Assembly (NCBI RefSeq): GCF_014200505.1
Contig: NZ_JACHBX010000001.1
Coordinates: 1 to 64,000, forward strand
Direction: 5' to 3'
DNA from: Massilia aurea
GTDB taxonomy: Bacteria > Pseudomonadota > Gammaproteobacteria > Burkholderiales > Burkholderiaceae_D
Length of the DNA stretch: 64,000 nt
The position numbers were made by a program, and so were the translations under genes. The notes under the pieces are model-generated. The model ran no database searches and was not told where the DNA came from. It was given only the letters and a program-made list of their open reading frames with translations. The stretch's first letter is position 1. Each line of letters starts with the position of its first letter. Shown piece by piece: positions 35,240 through 45,350 of this stretch.

Positions 35240-35665
35240 TTGGCTGGTAGCGTTCCTCAGCCCGCCACCTGGTCGCGCGCCTGGTTGCGCGGCCAGCTGT
35301 TGCAGCTGGTCGCGACCGTCAGCTCGCTGGCTTCGCTGGCGGCATTGCTCGATCCCGACCGTATTGCGTCGGCGATGGGCCTGTTTTTGGTTGGCGTAAA
35401 TGGCTACAGCCAGTTCTACGCCATCTATGTGGGCGTCCGCCTCGCTACCGCGGGGTTGGCGCTGTTGGCGGCCAGGAACGGCAATCAGCCGATCCTGGGC
35501 GACCTGACTGCCTTGTTCCTCCTGGCCCAGCCGGCCGGCCGCCTCGCTGCGGCCTTTGCGATCGGCTTGCCCACGGGGGTCTTACTCGCTGTCTGCGCGG
35601 TTGAACTGCTGGCAGGACTTTCCCTGCTCGCATTGCGCCCGCGGGGAAAATTCCTGTCGCCATGA
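35240..35665 (+). CDS. small integral membrane protein (DUF4345-like)
   Basis: The 141-residue protein begins with TTG three bases after the obgE stop and ends overlapping proB by ATGA, so it is part of that operon. Four hydrophobic segments (about 20-42, 50-75, 85-105, 112-132) suggest a small four-helix membrane protein. The spacing and length resemble DUF4345 proteins, but no strong motif was seen. The product is unknown. Confidence 0.65.
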   Translation: MAGSVPQPATWSRAWLRGQLLQLVATVSSLASLAALLDPDRIASAMGLFLVGVNGYSQFYAIYVGVRLATAGLALLAARNGNQPILGDLTALFLLAQPAGRLAAAFAIGLPTGVLLAVCAVELLAGLSLLALRPRGKFLSP

Positions 35666-36780
35666 ACTCTGCCCTCCAACAAGCTTCCCGCATCATCGTC
35701 AAGGTCGGCTCCTCCCTCGTCACCGACGAGGGCAGGGGGCTGGACCATACCGCCATTGCCCGCTGGGCATCCCAGATTGCCGCGCTGCGCGCCCTTGGCA
35801 AGGACGTGGTCCTGGTCAGCTCGGGCGCCATTGCCGAAGGCATGCTGCGCCTGGGTTTCACGAAGCGCCCTACCGATATCCATGAACTGCAGGCGTGCGC
35901 CGCCTGTGGCCAGATGGGCCTGGCGCAAATCTATGAAACGAGCTTTCGCGCGCACGGCGTGCAAACGGCCCAGGTGCTGCTCACGCATGCCGATCTGGCC
36001 GACCGCGAACGCTACCTGAACGCGCGCTCGACGCTGACCACCTTGCTGCGCCTGAAGGTGGTGCCGATCATCAATGAGAACGATACCGTCGTCACCGACG
36101 AGATCAAGTTCGGCGACAACGACACCCTGGGTGCGCTGGTCGCCAACCTGATCGAGGCCGATGCGCTCGTCATCCTGACCGACCAACCCGGCTTGTACTC
36201 GGCCGACCCGCGCAAGAACCCCGATGCGCGCCTGATCGCGCACGCCCAGGCCGGCGACGTGGCACTGGAAAGCATGGCGGGCGGGGCCGGCAGCAGCATC
36301 GGCAGCGGTGGCATGCTGACCAAGGTGCTGGCGGCCAAGCGCGCCGCGCGCTCCGGCGCGCACACCGTGATCGCCTGGGGGCGTGAGCCGGATGTCCTCA
36401 CGCGCCTGGCGGGTGGCGAAGCGATCGGCACGCAGTTGCTGGCCCCCACCGGTCGCCTGACGGCGCGCCGCCAGTGGATGGTCGACCATCTGCACACGAG
36501 CGGCGAAGTCGTCATCGACGCCGGCGCGGCAGCCAAGCTCACGCGCGAAGGCAAGTCGCTCTTGCCGATCGGCGTCATCGCTGTCAAAGGCGAGTTCGGC
36601 CGTGGCCAGGTGGTTACGTGCGTCGACGAAGCGGGCAAGCCGCTGGCGCGCGGATTGACCAATTACGCGAGCAGCGAAGTGCGGCGCATCATGCGCCATT
36701 CGTCGACCGAAATCGAGCGCATCCTGGGCTTCGTCGAAGGGCCTGAGCTCATCCATCGCGACAATATGGTCTTGCTGTAG
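35662..36780 (+). CDS. proB: glutamate 5-kinase
   Basis: The 372-residue protein has the amino-acid-kinase domain ([56 protein letters not shown]) followed by a C-terminal PUA domain from about 280. It phosphorylates glutamate in the first step of proline synthesis. The full-length two-domain form is present. No proA is adjacent. Confidence 0.96.
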   Translation: MNSALQQASRIIVKVGSSLVTDEGRGLDHTAIARWASQIAALRALGKDVVLVSSGAIAEGMLRLGFTKRPTDIHELQACAACGQMGLAQIYETSFRAHGVQTAQVLLTHADLADRERYLNARSTLTTLLRLKVVPIINENDTVVTDEIKFGDNDTLGALVANLIEADALVILTDQPGLYSADPRKNPDARLIAHAQAGDVALESMAGGAGSSIGSGGMLTKVLAAKRAARSGAHTVIAWGREPDVLTRLAGGEAIGTQLLAPTGRLTARRQWMVDHLHTSGEVVIDAGAAAKLTREGKSLLPIGVIAVKGEFGRGQVVTCVDEAGKPLARGLTNYASSEVRRIMRHSSTEIERILGFVEGPELIHRDNMVLL

Positions 36781-36935
36781 GCAGCGAGCACTCGCTCACC
36801 CGCTGTTGCGCCGATCTGACGTAACGGCGGGTTTGTACATCAAATCGTCCAAAAATATTGCTGTATGGATTCAAGCGTTGGACTTGGATATACACTGCGC
36901 TTGAGCGCGTCGTGCGTATATTCAGGATGTTCACC

Positions 36936-38510
36936 ATGAAACTAAGTCGCAAATTACCACTGGGTTTTGCCGCCGTCACCTTGCTCGTCGCCTGTGCTGG
37001 CTTCTTCGGCATGGCGCAGCTGAACAGCTCGGTCGATACCTATCGCCAGGCGGTGGTCACCGAAGGCCAGGCACAGCAGGTGCAAGCGCTGCTGTCTCAT
37101 TTCCGCAAGCAAGTCCAGGAGTGGAAGAACACCCTGTTGCGTGGGAAACAGGAAAGCGAACGCGTCAAGTACTGGAACGCGTTCCAGAAGAACGAGACGG
37201 AAGTCGCACAACAGGTCAAGGCCTTGCTGGACGCCATGCCGGAAGGCGAAGTGCGGACGCTGGTGACGCAGTTCGGCGCGGCGCACGCGACCATGGGTGC
37301 GGATTTCCGGCGCGGCTACCAGGATTTCGAAGCGGCCGGTTTCGATGCCAGCGCCGGCGATATCGCGGTCAAGGGCAAGGACCGTGCCCCGGCCGAGCTG
37401 CTGGTGCAGGCCCAGGAAAAGATGTCGGCCGTCAGCCTGGCCACTGCGGCCGAGGCCGATGCGGTCGGCAAGCGGGCCACGCTGCTCAGCTACAGCCTGA
37501 TGTTGCTGGGCGCCGTGGTGGCCGTTGTCGCCGGCGTGCTGGTGTCGCGCTCGATCACGCGGCCGCTCGACGAAGCGGTTGAGGCTGCGCGCAGTGTGGC
37601 GGCGGGCGACCTGCGCACCGCGATCACGGTGCGCAGCAACGATGAAACGGGGCAGCTGTTGATGGCGTTGAAGGAGATGTCGGCCAGCCTGCAGCGCATC
37701 GTGCTCGAAGTGCGGGGCGGGGCCGAGACCATCGCGGTGGCGTCCGGCGAAATCGCGCAGGGCAACCTCGACCTGTCGGCGCGCACCGAGCGCCAGGCCG
37801 GCGCGCTCGAAGAGACGGCCTCGTCGATGGAAGAACTGACATCGACCGTCATCCAGAATGCCGACAATGCGCGCCAAGCGAGCGTGCTGGCCGTGTCGGC
37901 CTGCGACGTAGCGGTCAAGGGCGGCAAGGTGGTCGAGCAGGTGGTGGGCACGATGGCGTCGATCAGCGCATCGTCGCGCAAGATCACCGACATCATCGGC
38001 GTCATCGACGGCATCGCGTTCCAGACCAATATCCTGGCGCTCAATGCAGCGGTCGAAGCGGCGCGCGCCGGCGAGCAGGGCCGTGGCTTTGCCGTCGTGG
38101 CCGGCGAAGTGCGGACCCTCGCGCAGCGTTCGGCGACAGCGGCAAAGGAAATCAAGGACCTGATCGGTGAATCGGTGGCCTGCGTGGAAACGGGCGACCG
38201 GCTGGCCGGTGAAGCGGGCGTGACGATGGGCGAGATCCTGGCCAGCGTGCGCGGCGTGATGGACATCATCACCGAGATCAGCGCCGCCAGCAGCGAGCAG
38301 AGTCAGGGCATCTCGCAGGTCAACCAGGCCGTCACCGAAATGGATGTCACAACCCAGCAGAATGCAGCGCTGGTCGAGCAGGCTGCCGCCGCAGCACAGT
38401 CGCTGCGCGAGCAGACGGTGGCGCTGACGGAAGTGGTCAGCGTGTTCAAGGTCGAAGAGCCGGCCGGCGTCGTGGCGCCGCCCCGTACCAAACTGGCACT
38501 GGCTGCTTGA
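36936..38510 (+). CDS. methyl-accepting chemotaxis protein
   Basis: The 524-residue receptor has a first membrane helix at about 8-28, a four-helix-bundle-type periplasmic region to about 185, and a second helix ([16 protein letters not shown]). A HAMP domain and a signalling domain follow with the conserved tip [26 protein letters not shown], cut here as [20 protein letters not shown]. It resembles the Tar/Tsr length class but lacks an NWETF-type CheR tether. AGGA 8 bases before ATG 36936 fixes the start. No che genes are adjacent, so it is an orphan receptor. Ligand unknown. Confidence 0.92.
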   Translation: MKLSRKLPLGFAAVTLLVACAGFFGMAQLNSSVDTYRQAVVTEGQAQQVQALLSHFRKQVQEWKNTLLRGKQESERVKYWNAFQKNETEVAQQVKALLDAMPEGEVRTLVTQFGAAHATMGADFRRGYQDFEAAGFDASAGDIAVKGKDRAPAELLVQAQEKMSAVSLATAAEADAVGKRATLLSYSLMLLGAVVAVVAGVLVSRSITRPLDEAVEAARSVAAGDLRTAITVRSNDETGQLLMALKEMSASLQRIVLEVRGGAETIAVASGEIAQGNLDLSARTERQAGALEETASSMEELTSTVIQNADNARQASVLAVSACDVAVKGGKVVEQVVGTMASISASSRKITDIIGVIDGIAFQTNILALNAAVEAARAGEQGRGFAVVAGEVRTLAQRSATAAKEIKDLIGESVACVETGDRLAGEAGVTMGEILASVRGVMDIITEISAASSEQSQGISQVNQAVTEMDVTTQQNAALVEQAAAAAQSLREQTVALTEVVSVFKVEEPAGVVAPPRTKLALAA

Positions 38511-38526
38511 CCGGCGTTACGCGGAT

Positions 38527-39234
38527 TTAACTTGCCGCAGGTATCGCGGCCTCAGCTGCCGCGGCTGCCGCGACGGCAGCCGGATCGAGTACCCCGCTAG
38601 GCGCTGGCGTCTTGTCCCTGAACTCGCACAGGTCGGCAATCAGGCAATTCCAGCATTTCGGTTTACGCGCAACGCAGGTGTAGCGCCCGTGCAGGATCAG
38701 CCAGTGGTGGGCGTCGTGCAGGAATTCCTTCGGCACGAACTTCAGGAGCTTCTGTTCGACGATGTCGACGTTCTTGCCCGGCGCGATCTTCGTGCGATTC
38801 GAGACGCGGAAGATGTGCGTGTCGACCGCCATCGTCGGTTCGCCAAAGGCGGTGTTGAGCACGACGTTCGCCGTCTTGCGGCCCACGCCCGGCAGCGCCT
38901 CGAGCGCTTCGCGCACGGGCGGTACTTCGCCGCCATGCTGATCGACCAGGATCTGGCAGGTGGCGATCACGTTCTTGGCCTTCGTGTTGTACAGGCCAAT
39001 GGTCGCGATATAGGTCTTGAGCTCATCGATGCCCAGGTCGAGGATCGCCTGCGGCGTGTTCGCCACCGGAAACAAGCGGCGCATGGCCTTGTTCACGCCG
39101 ACGTCGGTCGACTGTGCTGACAGCAGCACCGCAATCAACAGCTCGAACGGGGTCGAAAATTCGAGCTCAGTGGTGGGCGTCGGGTTGGCCGCGCGAAAGC
39201 GCGTGAAAATCTCGTAACGTTTGGCGGAATTCAT
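38527..39234 (-). CDS. nth: endonuclease III
   Basis: The 235-residue DNA glycosylase/AP lyase has the helix-hairpin-helix LPGVGRKTANVVLN with the catalytic Lys, the catalytic Asp in VDTHIFRVSNR, and the 4Fe-4S ligands C-x6-C-x2-C-x5-C (CVARKPKCWNCLIADLC). It removes oxidised pyrimidines. An Ala-rich tail of about 20 residues extends beyond the usual length of 211. It lies just downstream of the RnfB-like gene on the same strand. Confidence 0.95.
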   Translation of the reverse strand: MNSAKRYEIFTRFRAANPTPTTELEFSTPFELLIAVLLSAQSTDVGVNKAMRRLFPVANTPQAILDLGIDELKTYIATIGLYNTKAKNVIATCQILVDQHGGEVPPVREALEALPGVGRKTANVVLNTAFGEPTMAVDTHIFRVSNRTKIAPGKNVDIVEQKLLKFVPKEFLHDAHHWLILHGRYTCVARKPKCWNCLIADLCEFRDKTPAPSGVLDPAAVAAAAAAEAAIPAAS

Positions 39235-39239
39235 GCAGG

Positions 39240-39917
39240 TCAGGTCGGGTCGGTATTGCCGGCGGCTTTCAGGCGCGCGCGTTCCATGGCGGCGGCGATG
39301 ATCGCGCGCTTGCGCTCTTTTTCTGCCAGCTCTTCGGGGGTATTGGTTGCTTCGGCCGTGACTTCACGCATCTTTTGCACGGCCTTGGCGGCCAGCCGCG
39401 CGTCGTTCTCGTCGCGCTCGCGGCGCAGGCGCGCTTCGCGGAAGTCGTGGCGGCTGCGCGCTGCATCGGCGGCCGGCTGGCTCCAGGCATCCCAGCCGGT
39501 GCGCTCGCCGGTGACCGGCACCATCGCGATGCAATCGACCGGGCAGGGCGCCACGCACAGGTCGCAGCCGGTGCACAGGCTCGGCAGGATCGTGTGCATC
39601 TGCTTGGCCGCGCCCAGGATCGCGTCGACCGGACACGCCTGGATGCACAGCGTGCAGCCAATGCACAGCGCCTCGTCGATGAATGCCACCGGGCGCGGAC
39701 GCTCAATGCCATTGGCTGGATTGATCGGGATGACGGCGCGGCCCGTGGCAGCGGCCAGGCGGCGCACGCCTTCCATGCCGCCGGGCGGGCACTGGTTGAT
39801 GTCGGCTTCGCCGCTGGCGATCGCTTCCGCATACGGACGGCACGCGGGATAGCCGCACTTGGTGCACTGGGTCTGCGGCAGCAGGTCTTCGAGCTGGTCG
39901 GCGAGGGCTTTGGTCAC
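39240..39917 (-). CDS. RnfB/RsxB-like iron-sulfur protein
   Basis: The 225-residue protein has an N-terminal Fe-S domain ([16 protein letters not shown] with the later NQCPPGG) and two 4Fe-4S ferredoxin motifs ([16 protein letters not shown] and [15 protein letters not shown]). RnfB normally starts with a membrane helix; here none is present and the frame opens with GTG. No other rnf genes are nearby, so it is probably a stand-alone electron carrier, perhaps serving endonuclease III or another oxidoreductase. The Lys/Arg-rich C-terminus is longer than in RnfB. The nth-rnfB pairing is common in beta-proteobacteria. Confidence 0.82.
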   Translation of the reverse strand: MTKALADQLEDLLPQTQCTKCGYPACRPYAEAIASGEADINQCPPGGMEGVRRLAAATGRAVIPINPANGIERPRPVAFIDEALCIGCTLCIQACPVDAILGAAKQMHTILPSLCTGCDLCVAPCPVDCIAMVPVTGERTGWDAWSQPAADAARSRHDFREARLRRERDENDARLAAKAVQKMREVTAEATNTPEELAEKERKRAIIAAAMERARLKAAGNTDPT

Positions 39918-40089
39918 GGTGTGGCGGATCTGGTAAAGCCGACATTATCCGCCAAAATGCCGGGCGCTGCGGTGAAACCCGGCGCGCCGGCATGGCGTGG
40001 AAACGGACGCATCACGTGCGTGCTCAATCGAACAGAGGTGTTGGCCGTAACCTGCTGTACTATAAACCGATCCACCGACGAGGACTGAC

Positions 40090-40431
40090 ATGAACGAATT
40101 GATCGCCCCGTTGCTGTTTGCTGCCATTTTTTCTGCAGGCGACAACCTGCACACGCGCAACACCAAGGACAGCCATGCCACGGCGCTGCCCGAGCAGACC
40201 GAGGTGCTGGCGCTGCCGTCCTTGTACCGCAGCGTGGAATCCAGCGGCGAGTTGCGCCGTGGCGAGCGCTTACCTGCACGCTATCAGGCCGCCCAGTACG
40301 TGGTCGAGGACTGGCGCAAGCTGCGCCTGACCAAGCCACCGCGCGGGCATCAGTGGGTGCAGGCCGATCGCAGCTTCGCGCTCGTGGCCATCGCGACCGG
40401 CCGGGTCGAGCAGGTGGTGCTGGGGCGCTGA
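40090..40431 (+). CDS. RcnB-family periplasmic protein
   Basis: The 113-residue protein has a hydrophobic N-terminus of about 18 residues likely to be a signal peptide. The RcnB pattern is RRGERLPARYQAAQYVVEDWRKLRLTKPPRGHQWVQ (here shortened to YVVEDWRKLRL and PPRGHQWVQ) with FALVAIATGRVEQVVLG at the end. RcnB proteins are periplasmic and linked to Ni/Co homeostasis in E. coli, but most family members have no tested role. GAGG precedes the ATG. Confidence 0.82.
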   Translation: MNELIAPLLFAAIFSAGDNLHTRNTKDSHATALPEQTEVLALPSLYRSVESSGELRRGERLPARYQAAQYVVEDWRKLRLTKPPRGHQWVQADRSFALVAIATGRVEQVVLGR

Positions 40432-40452
40432 GCGCATCTAGCGCACAAAAAA

Positions 40453-40478
40453 AATGCCATGGCGCTTGCCATGGCATT
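40453..40478. terminator. bidirectional intrinsic terminator
   Basis: AATGCCATGGC (40453-40463) pairs with GCCATGGCATT (40468-40478) around GCTT, preceded by an eight-A run. It lies between the convergent RcnB-like gene and phaZ. Confidence 0.85.
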
Positions 40479-40495
40479 GTTCATTCAGCGGTCGC

Positions 40496-41731
40496 TTATT
40501 TGTTGTCGCGGATGAATTGTGTGATCTTCGGACACACGATCTCGCGCCAGCGGCGGCCCGAGAAGATGCCGTAGTGGCCAGCTTTCTCGACGACGAACGC
40601 CTGTTTTTTCTCGGCCGGCACGCCACTGCACAGATCGTGCGCAGCGCTGGTCTGGCCCAGCCCCGAGATATCGTCCAGCTCGCCTTCGACGGTGAGCAAC
40701 GCCACCGTTTTGATGTCCTGCGGGCGCACCAGATTGCCGCCGACATTCCACGTGCCTTTTGGCAGGCTGAAGTCCTGGAACACGGTCTTGATCGTGTCCA
40801 GGTAGTACTCGGCGGGCATGTCGAGCACGGCGTTGTATTCGTCGTAGAACTGGCGGTGCGATTCGGCTGAATCGTCGTCACCCTGCACCAGATGCTGGTA
40901 AAACTCGCGGTGGCTCTGGGCGTGGCGGCCCGGGTTCATCGCGATGAAACCGGCGTGCTGCAGGAAGCCCGGATAGACCTTGCGGCCAAAGCCCGGGTAA
41001 TTGCCCGGCACCGAATAGATCACGGTGTTCTCGAACCACGAGAACGGCTTTTCGACGGCCAGGTCGTTGACGGCGGTGGGCGATTTGCGCGGATCGATCG
41101 GACCGCCCATCATCGTCATCGTCTTCGGCAGTTTGGCGTCCTTCTCGCTTGCCATCAGCGCGATCGCGGCCAGCACCGGCACGGTCGGCTGGCACACGGA
41201 AATCACGTGCACGTCCGGGCCCAGGTGGCGGATGAAGTCCTGGACGTAGAAGATGTAATTGTCGAGGTGGAACGGGCCATCGGACAGCGGCACCATGCGC
41301 GCGTCGGTCCAGTCGGTGATGAACACGTCATGGTCGACCAGCAGCGCCTTGACCGTGTCGCGCAGCAGCGTGGCATGGTGGCCGGACAGCGGCGCGACGA
41401 GCAGCACGGTCGGCTGGGCGAGGGCGGCGATGCCGGCGTCGGGCAAGTCCTTCTTGAAGTGCAGCAGGCCGCAGAACGGCTTTTCGAGCACGATCTCTTC
41501 GACAATACCGACTTCTTCGCCCTTGATCGTCGTGGTCTTCAAGCCGAAGGCCGGCTTCTGGTATTCCTTGCCCAGGCGGTACATCAGCTCGTATCCGGCG
41601 GCGATCCGCTGCGAAAACGGGGTGTGTGCAAACGGCGAGACGGGATTGGAAAACATCTTCGACGACGCCTCAGCCCACTGCATGAGTGGGGTCAGGAAGG
41701 AGCGTTGCATTTCGTGCAATTGGTAAAGCAT
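40496..41731 (-). CDS. phaZ: intracellular polyhydroxyalkanoate depolymerase
   Basis: The 411-residue alpha/beta hydrolase starts MLYQLHEMQRSFLTP and carries the nucleophile as Cys180 in VISVCQPTVP, as in Cupriavidus PhaZa1 (Cys183). VLLVAPLSGHHATLLRDTV and the C-terminal KAGHYGIFSGRRW with the catalytic His complete the pattern. It mobilises PHB from storage granules. AAGGA lies ahead of ATG 41731. The leader contains two adjacent perfect palindromes (41761-41789). The terminator it shares with the RcnB-like gene lies 18 bp downstream. Confidence 0.93.
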   Translation of the reverse strand: MLYQLHEMQRSFLTPLMQWAEASSKMFSNPVSPFAHTPFSQRIAAGYELMYRLGKEYQKPAFGLKTTTIKGEEVGIVEEIVLEKPFCGLLHFKKDLPDAGIAALAQPTVLLVAPLSGHHATLLRDTVKALLVDHDVFITDWTDARMVPLSDGPFHLDNYIFYVQDFIRHLGPDVHVISVCQPTVPVLAAIALMASEKDAKLPKTMTMMGGPIDPRKSPTAVNDLAVEKPFSWFENTVIYSVPGNYPGFGRKVYPGFLQHAGFIAMNPGRHAQSHREFYQHLVQGDDDSAESHRQFYDEYNAVLDMPAEYYLDTIKTVFQDFSLPKGTWNVGGNLVRPQDIKTVALLTVEGELDDISGLGQTSAAHDLCSGVPAEKKQAFVVEKAGHYGIFSGRRWREIVCPKITQFIRDNK

Positions 41732-41760
41732 AAATAAATCCTTCTATTAACTGCGCGCGC

Positions 41761-41795
41761 CGCAAAAGATTTGCGTTGAAGCTTCAACGATTATA
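41761..41795 (-). promoter_or_regulatory. two tandem palindromes and -10 box in the phaZ leader
   Basis: CGCAAAagaTTTGCG (41761-41775) and CGTTGAAGCTTCAACG (41774-41789) are both perfect inverted repeats and share two bases. A TATAAT box on the minus strand (41790-41795) directly precedes them, so both lie just downstream of the likely transcription start. Repressor operators are expected at this position; PhaR is a natural candidate. Confidence 0.5.
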
Positions 41796-41903
41796 GGGGA
41801 TTTGCTTTTGGCTTGTGGAAACCTGAGCGGGCCTGATGCTGAAGCATGCTGCACTTGTAGCATATTTACCCGTGCGCGCTTCGTTGGGCATCCCACATAA
41901 AAC

Positions 41904-41930
41904 AAAACGCCCCGCGATGCGGGGCGTTTT
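41904..41930. terminator. bidirectional intrinsic terminator
   Basis: AAAACGCCCCGC (41904-41915) pairs with GCGGGGCGTTTT (41919-41930) around GAT. It ends the ferredoxin reductase gene on the minus strand. Confidence 0.92.
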
Positions 41931-41978
41931 AACGGGACGTTGTCGTTGCGATGTTACTGAACGACGGTGACCGGCTGT

Positions 41979-43076
41979 TTAGTCGAAGACTGGCGTCTCG
42001 ACGCCGAGGATCTTGTGCAGCTTTGGCGACGTGGTCGTGTACTGCATGTGGATCTTCTTGTCCGGGAAGATGTAGGGTGCAGCGCCGAACGCAGCCAGTG
42101 CCGCTTCGTGGAAGCCCGACAGGATCAGCTTTTTCTTGCCCGGATAGGTGTTGATGTCGCCGACGGCGAAGATGCCCGGGACATTCGTCTCGAACTTCTC
42201 GGTGTCGACCACCTTCAGCTGCTTGCGCTCGATGTCCAGACCCCATTCGGCGATCGGGCCCAGTTTTGGCGACAGGCCGAAGAACACCAGCAGCATGTCC
42301 AGCGGGACGCGGCGGGTCACGCCGTCGGCGCCGGTGACTTTTACTTCGGTCAGCTTGCCGTCTTTTTCATCGAAGCCGGTGACCTGGCCGGTGATCAGCT
42401 GCATTTCGTATTCGTCGCACAGCGCCTTTATCTTGGCCACCGAGCTTGGGGCCGCGCGGAAGTCGTCACGGCGGTGCACCAGCACCACGGACTCTGCCTT
42501 GCCGACGAAGTTCAGTGCCCAGTCGAGCGCCGAGTCGCCGCCGCCGCAGATGACGATGTTCTTGCCGTCGAAACGTGCCGGATCCTTGACACGGTAGAAC
42601 AGCTGTTCGTTTTCGAACTTGTCGATCGCGTCGACCTTGATCGTGCGCGCCTGGAACGAACCGACGCCGGCAGCGATGAAGATGGTCTTGGTGATGAACT
42701 GGGTACCGGTCGACGTCTCGACATTGAACCGGTTGTCTTCACGGCGCTGCACGCCGGTGACTTCCTGGCCCAGGTGGAACGTTGGCTCGAACGGCTCGAT
42801 CTGCTTGAGCAGGTTGTCGGTCAGTTCCTGGCCGGTGCACACCGGCACGGCCGGAATGTCATAGATCGGCTTGTCCGGATACAGTTCCACGCACTGGCCG
42901 CCGACAGCTGGCAGCGAATCGATGACGTGGGCCTTGATTTCGAGCAGGCCCAGTTCGAAGACCTGGAACAGGCCGACCGGACCGGCGCCGATGATGACGG
43001 CATCGGTCTCGATGGCGCCGGCGAACGAACTGTTGGGAGCGATGCTGCCCGCTTCGTGGGTGGCACTGATAGTCAT
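41979..43076 (-). CDS. ferredoxin/flavodoxin-NADP+ reductase, TrxR-like
   Basis: The 365-residue flavoprotein has the FAD motif GAGPVGL near residue 29, [20 protein letters not shown], the NADPH motif GGGDSALDW near 170 and [18 protein letters not shown] near 310. It lacks the CxxC of thioredoxin reductases, which marks the bacterial YumC-type ferredoxin-NADP reductase. ATG 43076 is chosen over a longer frame to 43163. It is next to fdxA (43197-43520, same strand), its probable electron partner. Confidence 0.92.
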   Translation of the reverse strand: MTISATHEAGSIAPNSSFAGAIETDAVIIGAGPVGLFQVFELGLLEIKAHVIDSLPAVGGQCVELYPDKPIYDIPAVPVCTGQELTDNLLKQIEPFEPTFHLGQEVTGVQRREDNRFNVETSTGTQFITKTIFIAAGVGSFQARTIKVDAIDKFENEQLFYRVKDPARFDGKNIVICGGGDSALDWALNFVGKAESVVLVHRRDDFRAAPSSVAKIKALCDEYEMQLITGQVTGFDEKDGKLTEVKVTGADGVTRRVPLDMLLVFFGLSPKLGPIAEWGLDIERKQLKVVDTEKFETNVPGIFAVGDINTYPGKKKLILSGFHEAALAAFGAAPYIFPDKKIHMQYTTTSPKLHKILGVETPVFD

Positions 43077-43196
43077 GCGCTTAAATCCTGTGATGTTTGA
43101 ATGGTGAGGCGAGGGCGGCCAGAGCCGCCACGCGTAACGCCCGCGCGACCGGTGCCGGCGCACAACAGCCGGCGCGACGGCGACCTGACCGCCCGA

Positions 43197-43520
43197 TCAG
43201 CGAACCAGTTGGTCGAGTTTGTCCGTGACGTCTTTCCACTTGTCGGCCTCTGGCAGGGCGGCCTTCGTCTTGGTAATCGACGGCCAGAAGCGCGACAGAT
43301 CGGCATTGATCTTGATGAACTGCTGTTGATCGCCGGGCACGTCTTCTTCGGCAAAGATTGCATTCACGGGGCACTCGGCGACGCACACGGCGCAATCGAT
43401 GCACTCGTCGGGATCGATGGCGAGGAAATTCGGGCCTTCCCGGAAACAATCTACCGGGCATACATCGACGCAGTCGGTGTAACGACAGCTGATGCACGAT
43501 TCGGTGACAACGTGGGTCAT
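43197..43520 (-). CDS. fdxA: 7Fe ferredoxin FdxA
   Basis: The 107-residue protein starts MTHVVTESCISCRYTDCVDVC and has the Cys pattern of a mixed 3Fe-4S/4Fe-4S ferredoxin (C9, C17, C21/C25 and C40, C43, C46, C50). A C-terminal extension WPSITKTKAALPEADKWKD is also typical. It is a cytoplasmic low-potential electron carrier. It lies 120 bp upstream of the ferredoxin reductase on the same strand, a common beta-proteobacterial pairing. Confidence 0.95.
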   Translation of the reverse strand: MTHVVTESCISCRYTDCVDVCPVDCFREGPNFLAIDPDECIDCAVCVAECPVNAIFAEEDVPGDQQQFIKINADLSRFWPSITKTKAALPEADKWKDVTDKLDQLVR

Positions 43521-43774
43521 AACAGTCCTATCAGTTGGTGGGGTGTCGCATTGCCGGGCGCACGAGGGCCGGCCGGACAAGACAAAGCACTGTATTTTAG
43601 GGCAATTCGGGTTTTCTCACAAACTCGCTTATATACACAATGGACATAAGCAAATGACGAGCGGTACCGCACGGGCGTGCGGTTCGCGCACGGGTGCGGC
43701 GTCAGGCAGCCTGGCGCAAGGGTACCAGCTGATTGTGCCATTCGCTGCCGCCGATGGCGGTGCGTGTGCTGACA

Positions 43775-43802
43775 CTCATGCTCATGCTCATGCTCATGCT
43801 CA
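43775..43802. repeat. CTCATG hexamer array at a gene's stop codon
   Basis: Four and two-thirds copies of CTCATG run into the stop codon of the metalloprotease gene. On that gene's strand each unit reads TGAGCA, so every copy supplies a TGA and the reading frame closes whatever the copy number. Confidence 0.8.
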
Positions 43803-45173
43803 CGCGCGCAGTGACGCGTCGGCTTCCAGGTCAGCTGGGGAAGTGGGCAGTGTAGGCAGGCTGAGGCCGCCCGGACCGGCGTTGCCGGGTTGGGTAGACC
43901 AGCGGGCACTGAGGCAGGCGGCGTCTTTGTATTCGGGCAAATGCATGGTACCGCAGCAGGCGTGCCGGTCTTGCCGGGCGCCAGGGGCATCGCACACGCA
44001 GGCAGCCAGCGGCGCGCCGGGCAGGTACACCTCTTCGGTTGTGCCGGCTGGCAATGCGCCGGTCTCGACCACTTCGCGCCGGCTGAACTGGTTGCGGATG
44101 AAACCGCCATACGCAGCGGGCTTGCCATCGGCCGCGACCACCACCAGCATGCCGTTGACGACGTCAGCGAACGTGGCGGCGGTATCGGGCGCGCCGATCA
44201 GCGCGCGCAGCAGCACGCCGCCCAGGTAGGCCGCCACCCGGTGCAGCACGGCCGCGTCGTCTTCGCGCTCGGGGTTGCGCTCATGGGCGAACAGATCGGC
44301 CAGCACGTCGTACACGGCGCCCGTAAACACCTGGGAAATGGCGTGCACTTGGGTGCCCACCTGGCTCAGGCGCAGGTCGTTGTCGGCATTGCGCAAGCCG
44401 TTGCGGTTGCCCAGCGCCAGCCCGAACTGCTCGGCGACGTCGCTCAGGAAGGAGGTGTCGTGCAGATTGGCCTTGGTCTGGGCGACGAGGGCTTCGCACT
44501 GATCGAACTGCGACAAGGCCAGAAACACGGCAGTGAGGTCGCCGAACGATTCGTGCAGGCCGCCCGTCTGGGGCGGGGCGTCGGCCTGCAGCCAGCGCGG
44601 CTTGATGCCGTCGAGGATCGCGTGGGCGGTTTCATGCGAGACGATATCGAACGAGCGGCAGGTGAACACACGCCCGGCGCCACCGGCGGGGACGAAGTCG
44701 CCGAACTTCAGGCAACCCTGGGTGCGGCTGTAGAACGCGTTCATGATGTCGGGTAGACCGTGCGGGAAGACGCGCAGCGGGCTGCTGTCGATGCTGCTGT
44801 TCCACTGCCATGGCAGCGGCATGGCGACGCCGGCTGTTGCCAGCACGCGCTGGTACATGGTCAGGGTCTGGCGCACGACGGCAAAGGTGTGCACGGCGTC
44901 GAACTGGGGCGTGTCGGCCTGGGTGACGAAGTCGCCGGCGGCGTTTGGTTCGACCTGCTCGATGCCGGGCACGCCGGGCGCGATGCGGGCGTCGCGCGGG
45001 CCAGCCAGCACGGCGCCGGGTAAATACGCCGTGCGGGTGCCGATGGCGCCCACCGACGGGTCTTGCTTCCACATCAGCACGCGGGCGCCAAAGGCTTGCG
45101 GCAGCGGCTCGGCATCGACGGGCGGGTCGGGGTCGGGCGGCGCCTCGTGCGGTTGCTGGAGATGCATATCCAT
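43800..45173 (-). CDS. M4-like (gluzincin) metalloprotease, non-exported
   Basis: The 457-residue protein has the zinc motif HETAH followed by GGLHESFGDLTAVF. That corresponds to the GxxNExxSD glutamate motif of thermolysin-family peptidases, with Asn replaced by His. No signal peptide or propeptide is seen; the protein begins MDMHLQQPHEAPPDPDP. A C-terminal segment is rich in Cys and His (CVCDAPGARQDRHACCGTM). GAGGAG lies before ATG 45173. Similar proteins occur in soil bacteria, but whether this is secreted by another route is unknown. The gene has no partner in an operon. Confidence 0.7.
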   Translation of the reverse strand: MDMHLQQPHEAPPDPDPPVDAEPLPQAFGARVLMWKQDPSVGAIGTRTAYLPGAVLAGPRDARIAPGVPGIEQVEPNAAGDFVTQADTPQFDAVHTFAVVRQTLTMYQRVLATAGVAMPLPWQWNSSIDSSPLRVFPHGLPDIMNAFYSRTQGCLKFGDFVPAGGAGRVFTCRSFDIVSHETAHAILDGIKPRWLQADAPPQTGGLHESFGDLTAVFLALSQFDQCEALVAQTKANLHDTSFLSDVAEQFGLALGNRNGLRNADNDLRLSQVGTQVHAISQVFTGAVYDVLADLFAHERNPEREDDAAVLHRVAAYLGGVLLRALIGAPDTAATFADVVNGMLVVVAADGKPAAYGGFIRNQFSRREVVETGALPAGTTEEVYLPGAPLAACVCDAPGARQDRHACCGTMHLPEYKDAACLSARWSTQPGNAGPGGLSLPTLPTSPADLEADASLRA

Positions 45174-45350
45174 GAAGGCTCCTCGCGTCATGATGGCGTT
45201 CGCTTTCATGGTCGCGCGCCATGACGGGCACGCTTTGAGACGCGTCAATTGCGGCGTGACGAATGCATCAGTTCTAGCGAACTCTGGCATACGACCGCGT
45301 CAACTGGCATCATGGCGGATTGTTCGCAATATTTAGGAAGGAATGTCCCG

